In this document: one piece after another, positions 1 to 7,380 of the stretch
How positions within the stretch are numbered: position 1 is the first letter of the stretch
Layout: each line of letters starts with the position of its first letter
Assembly (NCBI GenBank): GCA_947625995.1
Contig: CANQQN010000008.1
Coordinates: forward strand, 1-19,570
Length of the DNA: 19,570 nucleotides
Reading direction: 5' to 3'
From: an uncultured Lachnospiraceae bacterium
GTDB taxonomy: Bacteria > Bacillota > Clostridia > Lachnospirales > Lachnospiraceae
Made by a program: the position numbers and the translations under genes
Notes under the pieces: model-generated
What the model saw: only the letters and a program-made list of their open reading frames with translations
Databases searched by the model: none
Told to the model about the DNA's origin: nothing

Positions 1-29
1 TCTTTTTTATTTGAAATATTTTTGTTCAT
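1..29 (-). CDS. 5' end of an unidentified gene downstream of the MBOAT gene (partial)
   Basis: On the minus strand an ATG at 29-27 is preceded by GGAG five bases upstream, and an open frame reads MNKNISNKK before the window edge. It lies 86 bp after the acyltransferase stop on the same strand. MBOAT O-acyltransferase genes of the AlgI type are often followed by a secreted or membrane SGNH/DHHW (AlgJ/AlgX-like) partner, so that is a reasonable guess. Only nine codons are visible, so neither the function nor the reality of the gene can be shown here. Confidence 0.4.
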
Positions 30-115
30 GATTTCTCCGTTCCTGCGGACCCTTGCCGCATCCCTGCCGGCTTTTTGCCAGACCGGACCCGCCGCGTTTT
101 CCTGCCTTTTCCCTA

Positions 116-1552
116 TCAAAACTGAAAATAGATAAACGGATTGTAGCTGTCGCCTACCAGCGCCATCACCGATAAAAGCAAAAGCAGCGGCGGCGCTATC
201 ACTTCACAGATATAATACAGATAAGGGACCGTAAATCTTTCCAAGGCATATGCTTTTACCTTTTGAAGCAGGTTCTTCACCAACGGCGTTACCGCAATGA
301 CAGCGACGATCAGGAAAAACAGTTCGTTTTTAAATTGCAGCGCCGTCTTAAAGCTGGTAAAGCTGTTGCCGTTTAAGCCAAACATGCCCTGAAATACCGC
401 CGAAATTTCCGAAAGGCTCTCAAACCGGAACAACACCCAACCGAAATATACCACCAATATCAAATAAATATGGGATAGGATCTTCGGAACAGAATCCAGA
501 AACTCCAGTAAAATGTACTTTTCTATCACAAGAAACACAAAGAAATAAAGTCCCCAGAGAATAAAATTCCAGCTTGCGCCATGCCACATGCCCGTGAGGA
601 ACCACACGATAAACAGATTCAGCACACGCCTTTTTTCTCCTTTTCTGTTGCCTCCAAGGGGAATGTAAACATAATCCCTGAAAAAACTACTGAGGGAAAT
701 GTGCCACCTGCGCCAGAAATCCGTGACGGACGTTGCCGTGTAGGGATAATTAAAATTCTCTTTATAGTGAAAGCCGATCATATGGCCCATACCGATAGCC
801 ATATCCGAATAGGCCGAAAAATCAAGATAGATCTGCAGCATGTAGAACAGCATACCAAGCCAGAGCGCTGCCGCAGGCGCCTGTTTGATCGCCTCCGCAC
901 CGGAAGGAAGCAGCGTATCCGCCACCTTCGCGCAGGAATTTGCCAGCACCGCTTTTTTCGCAAGTCCCGCCGCAAACCGTCCGATGCCCGCAGACAGCGA
1001 ATTGATATCCATTGTCCGATGAATGATCTCCCGGTGGATATCCTGATAACGGATGATCGGGCCGGCGATACACTGATGGAACATGGACGCGTACAAAAGC
1101 AGCAGCCAGTACCGGTACTGGGCGCGTACCTGTCCCCGGTACACATCCACCGCATAAGACAACAACTGGAAAGTATAAAAAGAAATGCCGATGGGCAGCA
1201 CGATCTCCGGAATTTCCTTCGGCACGCCGAAAATGGCATGAAAACTGCTGAGAAAGAAACCGGTATACTTAAAGATCCCGAGAAGGCCCAGCATCAGCAC
1301 ACAACAGACAACGAGCACCGGTTTTCTGCGTTGCCTTGAGGGCAGCCGGTCCATGATGATACCGCTGATCCAACAGATAGCGGTCATTGCAAGAAGGAGC
1401 AGCAGAAACCGCGGGCCGCCCCACATATAAAAAAACAAAGAAAATCCCAGCATAACCATATTTTTTTGCCGGGTAGTCTTTGCAAGGCAGATGTAGGCAA
1501 ATAAATTGAGCGGCAAAAACACACATAGAAAGGTTAAACTGGAAAATACCAT
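116..1552 (-). CDS. MBOAT-family membrane O-acyltransferase (AlgI/PatA type)
   Basis: A 478-residue polytopic membrane protein with the normal length and motifs of AlgI-type membrane-bound O-acyltransferases, which move acyl (usually acetyl) groups from the cytoplasm onto extracellular polysaccharides or cell-wall polymers. Visible motifs are DFSAYSD (about 244-250), the block FWRRWHISLSSFFRDYVYIPLGG (about 279-301), and TGMWHGASW (320-328), in which H324 is the expected catalytic histidine. Hydrophobic segments run throughout, starting at residue 1. The start at 1552 fits family alignments (MVFSSLTFLCVFLP), although the ribosome site (AAGAG) is modest. A promoter at 1589-1617 points into it. 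No polysaccharide genes are visible here, so the substrate cannot be named; partners may lie beyond the left edge. Confidence 0.93.
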   Translation of the reverse strand: MVFSSLTFLCVFLPLNLFAYICLAKTTRQKNMVMLGFSLFFYMWGGPRFLLLLLAMTAICWISGIIMDRLPSRQRRKPVLVVCCVLMLGLLGIFKYTGFFLSSFHAIFGVPKEIPEIVLPIGISFYTFQLLSYAVDVYRGQVRAQYRYWLLLLYASMFHQCIAGPIIRYQDIHREIIHRTMDINSLSAGIGRFAAGLAKKAVLANSCAKVADTLLPSGAEAIKQAPAAALWLGMLFYMLQIYLDFSAYSDMAIGMGHMIGFHYKENFNYPYTATSVTDFWRRWHISLSSFFRDYVYIPLGGNRKGEKRRVLNLFIVWFLTGMWHGASWNFILWGLYFFVFLVIEKYILLEFLDSVPKILSHIYLILVVYFGWVLFRFESLSEISAVFQGMFGLNGNSFTSFKTALQFKNELFFLIVAVIAVTPLVKNLLQKVKAYALERFTVPYLYYICEVIAPPLLLLLSVMALVGDSYNPFIYFQF

Positions 1553-1588
1553 CTAGCATTCACTCTTTTCCCGAAAATCATGGGTATT

Positions 1589-1617
1589 ATTTTAACAAAT
1601 TTCGACAATTTTCTCAA
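1589..1617 (-). promoter_or_regulatory. Sigma-A promoter of the MBOAT gene
   Basis: On the minus strand the -35 TTGAGA (1617-1612) and -10 TAAAAT (1594-1589) are separated by exactly 17 bases. The predicted start lies about 35 bases before the MBOAT start codon. The area from 1618 to 1783 is AT-rich and holds no gene that I can see. Confidence 0.65.
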
Positions 1618-1783
1618 TAGGCATCTAAAGAGAATGATTGAAGTTTCCATTGCAAATCTTTTGATTGTTTATTACAAATATTTAAACCTCATTTTGCAAG
1701 ACTTCATTTCCGAAAAGGCCACGCAATGCACCCGGCCAAAAAGCGGTATTCCCAAATTTAATTAAAAAATTTTAAATTTGTTG

Positions 1784-1812
1784 TTGACAATCAGCCTGCT
1801 TTCATGTATTAT
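1784..1812 (+). promoter_or_regulatory. Promoter of tRNA-Gly
   Basis: Consensus TTGACA (1784-1789), a 17-base spacer and TATTAT (1807-1812), followed by the tRNA 20 bases on. An AT-rich tract of A and T runs (about 1755-1780) just upstream resembles an UP element, as expected for a stable-RNA promoter. Confidence 0.85.
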
Positions 1813-1832
1813 ATGATTTGTGCTTAAGAGAT

Positions 1833-1904
1833 GCGCGAGTGGCTCAGTGGTGGAGTATCGCCTTGCCAAGGCGAGGGTCGCGGGTTCGAATCCCGTCTCG
1901 CGCT
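1833..1904 (+). tRNA. tRNA-Gly (anticodon GCC)
   Basis: A 72-base cloverleaf. The acceptor arms GCGCGAG (1833-1839) and CTCGCGC (1897-1903) pair perfectly, with discriminator T1904. The D arm is GCTC/GAGT. The anticodon stem is TCGCC/GGCGA with loop TTGCCAA, placing anticodon GCC at 1865-1867. The T arm is GCGGG-TTCGAAT-CCCGT. The 3' CCA is not encoded (TTG follows), so it must be added after transcription. It is a single-gene unit with its own promoter and terminator. Confidence 0.97.
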
Positions 1905-1907
1905 TTG

Positions 1908-1935
1908 AAACCCTTGATTTTTCAAGGGTTTTTTT
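1908..1935 (+). terminator. Rho-independent terminator of tRNA-Gly
   Basis: A perfect 10-bp stem (AAACCCTTGA with TCAAGGGTTT) and a TTTT loop run directly into a run of seven T at 1929-1935, four bases after the tRNA. Confidence 0.93.
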
Positions 1936-1971
1936 ATGCTCCTTTCAAGGTTTTATTGTATTCTTTTTTAC

Positions 1972-2655
1972 CTACTCTTTCTTTCGCAGAATCTGCATCC
2001 GATTTAATATCCCGTCTGCGTCCACGCCGGGATGGGTGACGATCACCCGGCAGATCTGATCCGTCAGTTCTTCGCTGATCCGATGTTTAGAAGCCATCAC
2101 GGCTACAGTTCTTCCACGATCCATCTCCTTCATGATCGCAGTGATGATCTCTTTCTCTCTTCCCTCCGGCAGTTCCTCCTGTCTCTTGGCCGGCTCCTTT
2201 GTGCCAAGATCGATCTTTCTGATCTGGAACGTCCCATTTTTATCCAGAGTGACCACTGCCATATTCACCGGCAGAGAAAACCGCCTGCCGCCGCAGCTGC
2301 CGGGATTCAGCCAGCGCTGTTTCCCCTGCGCGAACTCCTCATATTTATGAGAATGGCCAAAGATCACCAGATCCGCGTCTAAGATATCCTCCCGGATCAT
2401 TTTTTTGTTGTGGATCATAAATATTTTTAACCCAGAAAAGGCAATGCGCAAGGTTTCTGGCAGCGCATCCGCCCAGTCGCCCTTGTCCGCATTGCCCCGG
2501 ACTGCGTAAACCTCCGCGATCTGCGACAACTCCTCCAATAGCCCCGGCCTGTTGATATCACCGGCATGCAAAATTGCCTGACAGCCTTTTAACTGTTCTT
2601 TTACCTCCTCGCGCAGCAAGCCGTGCGTGTCCGAGATCACTCCGATCCTGCCCAT
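1972..2655 (-). CDS. YfcE/MJ0936-type metallophosphoesterase with C-terminal helical extension
   Basis: A 227-residue calcineurin-like phosphoesterase of the YfcE/MJ0936 group, predicted to hydrolyse phosphodiesters with a two-metal centre in the cytoplasm. Metal ligands are visible in order: SDTHG (D9, H11), AGD (D33), RGN (N55), IH (H82) and GHSH (H101, H103), followed by the family's NPGS element (117-120). The catalytic domain ends near residue 155. The last 70 or so residues form an extra charged, apparently all-helical segment (EIITAIMKEMDRGRTVAVMASKH and on), absent from the roughly 180-residue YfcE proteins. The start at 2655 is fixed by GGAGGAATCT immediately upstream. The physiological substrate is unknown. 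Confidence 0.9.
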   Translation of the reverse strand: MGRIGVISDTHGLLREEVKEQLKGCQAILHAGDINRPGLLEELSQIAEVYAVRGNADKGDWADALPETLRIAFSGLKIFMIHNKKMIREDILDADLVIFGHSHKYEEFAQGKQRWLNPGSCGGRRFSLPVNMAVVTLDKNGTFQIRKIDLGTKEPAKRQEELPEGREKEIITAIMKEMDRGRTVAVMASKHRISEELTDQICRVIVTHPGVDADGILNRMQILRKKE

Positions 2656-2721
2656 AGATTCCTCCGTTTGCTCTTTGTTCTATGCTCCGATATGCAAAAG
2701 CGCCTTCCGCGGATCTGAAAA

Positions 2722-3296
2722 TTACAATTCGCCGCGGAATATTTCTTCTATCGCTTTCTGCATGATCCGCTCAGGATCATTTCCCCAGATATCCAAACCT
2801 TCCGCCTTATAAAAGCGCATTTCCGGGATGCCGAACAGACCGCACATTTCTTTCCAGTAACGTTCCAGAGAATTGTCCTCTAAAAGATAACCACCGGCGG
2901 TCGTAATGATGATCAGCTTCTTCGCTCTGCATACCTTCACAGGCCGCCCGTCCTCCCGTACCGGAAGGCGATGCCGTTTACACAGACCAGTTCCAGCCAT
3001 GTTTTCAGTTTTGCGGGAATAGAGCAATCCCAGTACGGCGCCCCGATCAAGATTTCATCCGCACCGGCAAATTCTCTGGCGTACCGGTACTCCTCCGACA
3101 GGAAATTTCCGGCAGCGATGTCGCTGTCTCTTTTAAGCAGCCGTTCCCGATCAAGAGGAACAAGCGGTTCCTTTTCTAATTCCAATTTCTGAATATCCAC
3201 GTCTCGTTCTTCCCAATGGGTACGCATATACGCCTCGCAAAGTGTTCTTGTTCTGGAATGCTCTCTCACACATGCGTCTACAAACAATGCTTTCAT
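2722..3296 (-). pseudogene. Flavodoxin-fold NAD(P)H-dependent FMN reductase, frameshifted
   Basis: The start ATG at 3296 has a good AGGAAGAG site and opens MKALFVDACVREHSRTRTLCEAY, the N-terminus of a flavodoxin-like NAD(P)H:quinone/azo reductase. The frame keeps GAPYWDCSIPAKLKTWLE, the family's flavin-binding and dimer region, then stops near 2939 after FRYGRTGGL. The next frame continues the family sequence as EDGRPVKVCRAKKLIIITTAGGYL and runs to a stop at 2722. One extra G in the run at 2955-2957 (CCC on the plus strand) would rejoin them as FRYGEDGRP in a protein of about 190 residues, a normal length. The gene is therefore either newly inactivated or carries a homopolymer sequencing error. 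Apart from the shift it shows no decay. Confidence 0.85.
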
Positions 3297-3319
3297 ATCT
3301 ACTCTTCCTCTCCTGATTT

Positions 3320-3556
3320 TTGCGAACCACAAAACCCGGCTTCTCAGTTCTGCGCCAAAGCCGCACCTTGCAAACCGCGTCTTTTTTCGGCCCTTGCCCA
3401 CATGGGCAAAACGTGCTAAAATCATTTAATGACAAAGCCCCTGTAGAGTTGCTCGGCATGCAGGTCATCGACGACATTATCCGGGAGGAAGTCAGCTATT
3501 ACCGGAATATTTTTGAAGAGAAGGGGCTTGGCGGGCTTTTGGAACTGCTGGAATAA
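3320..3556 (+). other. Possible gene remnant or small ORF between the reductase and DUF362 genes
   Basis: The 3297-3655 gap holds no convincing gene. On the plus strand the C-terminal half of this frame (from about 3410) reads like protein, with KSFNDKAPVELLGMQVIDDI and then an acidic helical tail ending LLELLE. There is no ribosome site before the ATG at 3320 or the internal ATG at 3458. It could be the tail of a decayed gene or chance. I do not recognise a family. Confidence 0.2.
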
Positions 3557-3655
3557 ACGAAAGTTCCGCGGCACGGATACTGCGCTTGCCTTTTTCTGCC
3601 GCCGTAGCCCGCTCCCGCCATGGACGAGCGTTCCTTCTGAAACGCGCTTTTCTCT

Positions 3656-4783
3656 CTATTTTACCAGTTTTTCAAAAATAATACTGCGTTTGATCTCTAC
3701 CGCCTTATAAGGGCAAAGCTCCTGACAGCAGAAACACCGGATGCAGTTTTTCCTGTTGATAAACGCCTTCTTATTCTCCAGCGTAATGGTCTTTTCCGGA
3801 CAGCTTCTGGCACACTGCCCGCAGCCGACACAGACCTTCTGGTTGATCACGGGTCTGGGCTTCATAAAAGGCGGTATCATCCTGATCAGACGCGACATCT
3901 TCTGGGATTTCGGTTCCACAAAATCACGGACCGCCAATTCCTCGATAGGTGTGCCGATGACCGTAAGCCCTTTTGCGCTTTCCGGGCATAAGCCTCTCTT
4001 CTTTGCCAGCTCCAGCATCTCAATGGTATTGCCGAATCCGATCAATTCGCAGCACGCAAGATCAAGGGCATAAGGGCTTTTGCTGGAAAGAAGCGCGTTC
4101 AGCCTGCGGGGCGTGCCTGTGCCGGGTCCTTCGCCTTCCATCGCAAGAATGGCGTCGCAGACCGTGATCACCGGCTTTTGCCTGTAAATGGTCTCGCACA
4201 GATCAAGGAGCATCTGGGCAAAAACGGTGGAATTGCTGAACCGAGCATGCATCTCTACTTTTTCTGTCCCCGGAACCACACCAAAGAGATTTTTTACACC
4301 GCAGGTCATCTTGGTAAGAGAATGGGTCTTTAACTTACACAGATCCACTACAATATCCGCCTCACAGACGGGCGTAATCATATGGAAGCCCTTGCAGGCG
4401 ATTCCCTCCGGTGCGGACACATCCCGGCTGGAAATATCATAGTTGAAGACCGCGCCGGCTTTTTCTGCCTCCTCCATGAATCCGGAGGCTTTGTAAGCTT
4501 CCCGCAGCGCATGCTCCGTATAAACCCCCGCCGGGCTCTCCGCTACGGTCACCTGCGCCCCATAGGAAATCAACAGTTCGATCACTGCCAGCGCAACCGC
4601 CGGATGGGTAGTAACCGCCTTTTCCGGCTCCCTTCTGGCAAGAAGGTTTGGCTTGACCACCACGCGCTTTCCCGCAAAAAAGTCCTTGCTGATCTGCAGA
4701 CTATCAAACTGCTGCTGAACCACTGTTTTCAACATATCCTTGTCATATTGTTCGCATTTCGCAATCGCCACTGTCTTTTCCAT
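3656..4783 (-). CDS. DUF362 protein with C-terminal double 4Fe-4S ferredoxin domain
   Basis: A 375-residue protein with an N-terminal DUF362 domain (about 1-300) and a C-terminal ferredoxin module. DUF362 features include VVVKPNLL (about 41-48), the THP motif (59-61), and the CKLKTH and GVKNLFGVVPG stretches. The ferredoxin module has two complete cluster motifs, CVGCGQCARSCP from C318 and CIRCFCCQELCP from C347, each CxxCxxCxxxCP, so two 4Fe-4S clusters are expected. This architecture is common in anaerobic Clostridia, but no reaction is established; a redox or metal-centre role is an inference. The start at 4783 is supported by ATGGAGAT just upstream; that upstream ATG is closed by a stop after two codons. 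It has no signal peptide, so it is cytoplasmic. Confidence 0.9.
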   Translation of the reverse strand: MEKTVAIAKCEQYDKDMLKTVVQQQFDSLQISKDFFAGKRVVVKPNLLARREPEKAVTTHPAVALAVIELLISYGAQVTVAESPAGVYTEHALREAYKASGFMEEAEKAGAVFNYDISSRDVSAPEGIACKGFHMITPVCEADIVVDLCKLKTHSLTKMTCGVKNLFGVVPGTEKVEMHARFSNSTVFAQMLLDLCETIYRQKPVITVCDAILAMEGEGPGTGTPRRLNALLSSKSPYALDLACCELIGFGNTIEMLELAKKRGLCPESAKGLTVIGTPIEELAVRDFVEPKSQKMSRLIRMIPPFMKPRPVINQKVCVGCGQCARSCPEKTITLENKKAFINRKNCIRCFCCQELCPYKAVEIKRSIIFEKLVK

Positions 4784-4908
4784 TTAAATCTCCATTCCGA
4801 ATCTTTCTCTGCGGCTTTGGCAGATCCTGCCGGAGGTCTACCACCCGGAGGCGTCAGACCAATAACGGCTGTCCAATCGTTGATTGAGAGAACTCAACTA
4901 ACAGTTTT

Positions 4909-4938
4909 TTGACAACATGCTGCCAGACAGCTTATAAT
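4909..4938 (+). promoter_or_regulatory. Strong plus-strand promoter before purC 3' end
   Basis: TTGACA (4909-4914), an 18-base spacer and TATAAT (4933-4938) are perfect sigma-A hexamers, on the strand opposite to both neighbouring genes. A small dyad, TTGAG-AGAA-CTCAA (4884-4897), lies 11 bases upstream and may be an operator. No normal gene starts downstream; the transcript would enter the structured segment at 4968-5081. Confidence 0.6.
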
Positions 4939-4944
4939 AATCCT

Positions 4945-5085
4945 GTATTCATAATTTATCATCATTCTTTGGAGGACACCGGCGCATTTTTCCGATTTTC
5001 TTTTCAGGGCAGCCTGTGTACCGTAAAAGCATAGACCTGCTGTCAGCGAAGAAACGTTTCGATGCGAAGGCGTCCTCCGAACCAG
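4945..5085 (+). ncRNA. Candidate structured small RNA (unassigned)
   Basis: This fills most of the 4784-5088 gap. A transcript from the promoter at 4909-4938 would contain a long-range stem. TTTGGAGGAC (4968-4977) pairs with GTCCTCCGAA (5072-5081, one G-U). Then CC (4979-4980) pairs with GG (5069-5070), and CGCAT (4983-4987) pairs with ATGCG (5062-5066). Inside lie weaker helices such as CAGG/CCTG and CTTTT/AAAAG. I see no SRP tetraloop consensus and cannot match it to 6S RNA, tmRNA or a known riboswitch. No T-rich terminator follows, so the 3' end is unclear and could run antisense to purC. An open frame without an ATG also crosses it. Both RNA identity and strand are inferred. Confidence 0.35.
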
Positions 5086-5088
5086 ATA

Positions 5089-5937
5089 TCACCCTGTGAT
5101 CTTGTGCAGGCACTCCATATAAATGGCTGATGTGGCGTCCACAATCTCCTGCGGCAGTTCCGGCGCAGGCGTCACGCCCTTCAGATCGTTCTTGATCAGC
5201 CAGTCGCGAACAAACTGCTTGTCATAGGACTTAGGAGAAATCCCTGTCTGATAATCTTCAGCCGCCCAGAACCTGCTGGAATCCGGCGTAAAGATCTCAT
5301 CTCCCAGCACGATCGTTCCATCCTCGTCATAACCAAACTCGAATTTTGTATCCGCCAGAATAATCCCCTTCTCAAGGGCGTGGGCATAGCAGGCGTTGTA
5401 AAGCTGTAGGCAGATGTCGCAGATCCTGTCCGCTTTTTCTGCCCCGATCTCCTCTCTCAGCTTATCCAGCGAAATGTACACGTCGTGGCCGCTGGTGCTT
5501 TTGCTGGAGGGCGTCACGATGGGCTTTGCCAGCTTCTGGGCAAGGCTGTACTCACCTTCTACATAATTGCCGCAGAATGTATGAGAATCTTTATATTCCT
5601 CCCACATACTGCCGAACATATAGCCCCGCACAATAAATTCAAAGGGAAGCATCTTCAGCTTCCTCACAAGCACCGTACGGTTTTCGTACCGGGCGGGATC
5701 CTTTGCGAACTGCTCCGGCATATCGGAAAGCTTTGATGAGATCACATGATTGGGCACGATATTTTTTGTGTAATCGAACCAATACAGGGAAATCAGGTTT
5801 AATGCGACGCCCTTGTTTTTGATCTCGGATCTTAAGATCACGTCAAAAGCGGAAATCCTGTCCGTGGTGACGATCACAAGCTCTTTGTCATTGATCTCGT
5901 AGACCTCTCTGACCTTTCCTGAAATAATCTTCTTCAT
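5089..5937 (-). CDS. purC: Phosphoribosylaminoimidazole-succinocarboxamide synthase (SAICAR synthetase)
   Basis: This enzyme joins aspartate to CAIR with ATP to form SAICAR, a step of de novo purine synthesis in the cytoplasm. The 282-residue product carries both family signatures: LPFEFIVRGYMFGS (97-110) and LADTKFEFG (194-202), followed by DEIFTPDSSRFW (213-224). Its length fits the longer bacterial form rather than the roughly 237-residue E. coli enzyme. The start is ATG 5937, preceded by AAAGGAG; the frame remains open upstream to 6099, but that stretch is the palindromic element and is not part of the protein. No other purine gene adjoins it, so purC is here separated from any pur operon. 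Confidence 0.97.
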   Translation of the reverse strand: MKKIISGKVREVYEINDKELVIVTTDRISAFDVILRSEIKNKGVALNLISLYWFDYTKNIVPNHVISSKLSDMPEQFAKDPARYENRTVLVRKLKMLPFEFIVRGYMFGSMWEEYKDSHTFCGNYVEGEYSLAQKLAKPIVTPSSKSTSGHDVYISLDKLREEIGAEKADRICDICLQLYNACYAHALEKGIILADTKFEFGYDEDGTIVLGDEIFTPDSSRFWAAEDYQTGISPKSYDKQFVRDWLIKNDLKGVTPAPELPQEIVDATSAIYMECLHKITG

Positions 5938-6000
5938 AGGCTGTTCTCCTTTTGTATGAAATAGTGTAAATAATATATTTTTATAAATTGATGTACCGAC

Positions 6001-6130
6001 TACCGTCTCGATGGAGGCACTCGTCAAATGACGGGCAGTGACTCGAAAATCCTTTGGATTTCCGAGTTCGCTTCGCTCGCAGGATATCATGCAAATCATC
6101 TGCCCATGCCAGGTTTTCCTGATATCCTGC
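6001..6130. repeat. Palindrome-rich intergenic element upstream of purC
   Basis: The 5938-6500 region, between divergent genes, is dominated by inverted repeats. They are CGTCA-AA-TGACG (6022-6033) inside CACT/AGTG; ACTCGAAAATCC with GGATTTCCGAGT (6041-6067, one mismatch); and a perfect 11-bp pair, GCAGGATATCA (6079-6089) with TGATATCCTGC (6120-6130). The minus strand is open across much of it, which falsely extends purC. It shares the 10-mer TCATCTGCCC with the palindrome cluster at 15937-16078. It resembles the short dispersed palindromic elements found in intergenic DNA, but copy number in the genome cannot be seen from here. I see nothing else between 6131 and 6368. Confidence 0.5.
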
Positions 6131-6368
6131 TCTGCCCTTTGCGGATATTATACCACACTATTTTCTGAAAGGAAACAACCTGTTTTTGAATAATCGTTCC
6201 GGAAGATTCTCTGGCTGCCTCTGGCTGGTGGTCACAGAACTTGCTCTGCAATGGCATCCGTCGCAGAGTCTGAGCGGAATCTGACATATCATTCCACAAC
6301 AATCTCCCTAGCGTTTCAGTGGCTTTGCCGGAAAAAGCCGCAGATCTATGGAACTTTCCTTTCTTTCA

Positions 6369-6377
6369 TGCTATACT
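6369..6377 (+). promoter_or_regulatory. Extended -10 promoter of the alpha/beta hydrolase gene
   Basis: TGC-TATACT (6369-6377) is an extended -10 element. The -35 region is poor (TGGAAC 17 bases upstream), as such promoters tolerate. The predicted start is near 6384, giving a leader of about 115 bases to the ATG at 6501. Confidence 0.45.
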
Positions 6378-6500
6378 ATTATAAAAAACTGTGTATGCAG
6401 CGTCCGGTATTTGGCAGATACAAACACACTCCTTCTTTCACTTTTTGCGTCTGCGACTTTCATATGGGCGAATCTGCACCGGAAAGGTTTGGTATCGATC

Positions 6501-7241
6501 ATGAACTCGATTTGGAAACAAAAAAAGATATGGATCCCGGCGCTGATCCTGCTGCTTTTGGCATCGGGCTGTATTGTCTATGTAAACGACTATTACCACA
6601 GTGACGAATCCGTAAAAGAATACCTGAATGGAAACGACAGCGTAACCGTGTCCGAAATTTCCGAAGGTCTTTTTTTGGACGGCCCCGGGGAAGAAAATGC
6701 TCTGATCTTTTATCCCGGCGCCAAAGTAGAATATACCGCCTATGCGCCGCTTTTCTTGCAACTGGCAGAGCAGGGCGTGGATTGTTTTCTGGTAAAAATG
6801 CCTTGCAATCTGGCGTTTTTGGGGCAAAACAAAGCATCCGGCATCATGGCCTCTTATCAATATGACCACTGGTATCTGTCCGGGCATTCCCTTGGCGGAG
6901 CAATGGCCGCCTCTTGGGCCTCCTCTCACTTAAACCAGTTGGACGGCCTGATCCTTCTGGCCGCATACCCCACAAAAAATTTAAAAGAGGGCTCTGCTGC
7001 TGTCCTATCCGTCTACGGCAGTGAAGACGGCGTACTGAACATGGAAAAAGTATCTGAAGGAAAGAAATGGATGCCCACAGACTACACCGAACTCTGCATA
7101 GACGGCGGCAACCATGCAGGATTTGGAAATTATGGCCGGCAAAAAGGGGACGGGACTGCAAAGATCAGTCCGGAAGTACAGCAAAAACAGACTGTGGACG
7201 CCATTCTGGAATTAATGGAAAACCGAAGCAAAACAGAATGA
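6501..7241 (+). CDS. Membrane-anchored alpha/beta hydrolase
   Basis: A 246-residue alpha/beta-hydrolase-fold protein. Residues 11-27 form a hydrophobic anchor or signal (WIPALILLLLASGC); ASGC could be a lipobox, but the residues after C24 stay hydrophobic, so an uncleaved anchor is as likely. The catalytic triad can be traced: nucleophile S130 in GHSLGG (128-133), D176 in GSEDGV, and H205 in GGNHAGFGNYG. The active domain should lie outside the membrane. The substrate is unknown; small-ester or lipid hydrolysis would fit the fold. I chose ATG 6501 over the upstream in-frame ATG at 6348 because the hydrophobic segment then starts normally and GGAAAGG (6481-6487) precedes it, at a rather long 13-base distance. 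It is a single gene closed by a terminator at 7298-7319. Confidence 0.85.
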   Translation: MNSIWKQKKIWIPALILLLLASGCIVYVNDYYHSDESVKEYLNGNDSVTVSEISEGLFLDGPGEENALIFYPGAKVEYTAYAPLFLQLAEQGVDCFLVKMPCNLAFLGQNKASGIMASYQYDHWYLSGHSLGGAMAASWASSHLNQLDGLILLAAYPTKNLKEGSAAVLSVYGSEDGVLNMEKVSEGKKWMPTDYTELCIDGGNHAGFGNYGRQKGDGTAKISPEVQQKQTVDAILELMENRSKTE

Positions 7242-7297
7242 CTGTAGCGGTCCCTTCATTCTCCCTCCGCCGGCTTTGTTGGCAGGATGAGACAGGC

Positions 7298-7319
7298 AGC
7301 GCCGTTTCCGGCTCTTTTT
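7298..7319 (+). terminator. Probable terminator of the hydrolase gene
   Basis: A short GC hairpin, AG-C-GCCG-TTTC-CGGC-T-CT, is followed by a run of T (7315-7319), 57 bases after the stop codon. The core stem is only four base pairs, so the call is moderate. Confidence 0.5.
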
Positions 7320-7380
7320 GTAACCCGGTGATCCAAAATGTTCCTGATCCCTGCCTACAGACAGATATGCGCGTATGCAG

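Noticed and set aside
581..1339. Long plus-strand open frame opposite the MBOAT gene
   Set aside because: It is antisense to a clear membrane acyltransferase, is rich in Arg and His as expected for a reversed frame, and has no ribosome site.
4945..5085. Assignment of the structured segment as SRP RNA or 6S RNA
   Set aside because: The SRP GGAA-loop consensus is absent, and the length and internal loops do not let me confirm 6S by eye, so it is left unassigned.
5938..6099. 54-residue N-terminal extension of PurC
   Set aside because: The extension lies in palindromic intergenic DNA, the normal family start is at 5937, and AAAGGAG sits right before it.
5938..6130. ZTP or purine riboswitch upstream of purC
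   Set aside because: I could not find the conserved cores of either class; the stems are simple palindromes.
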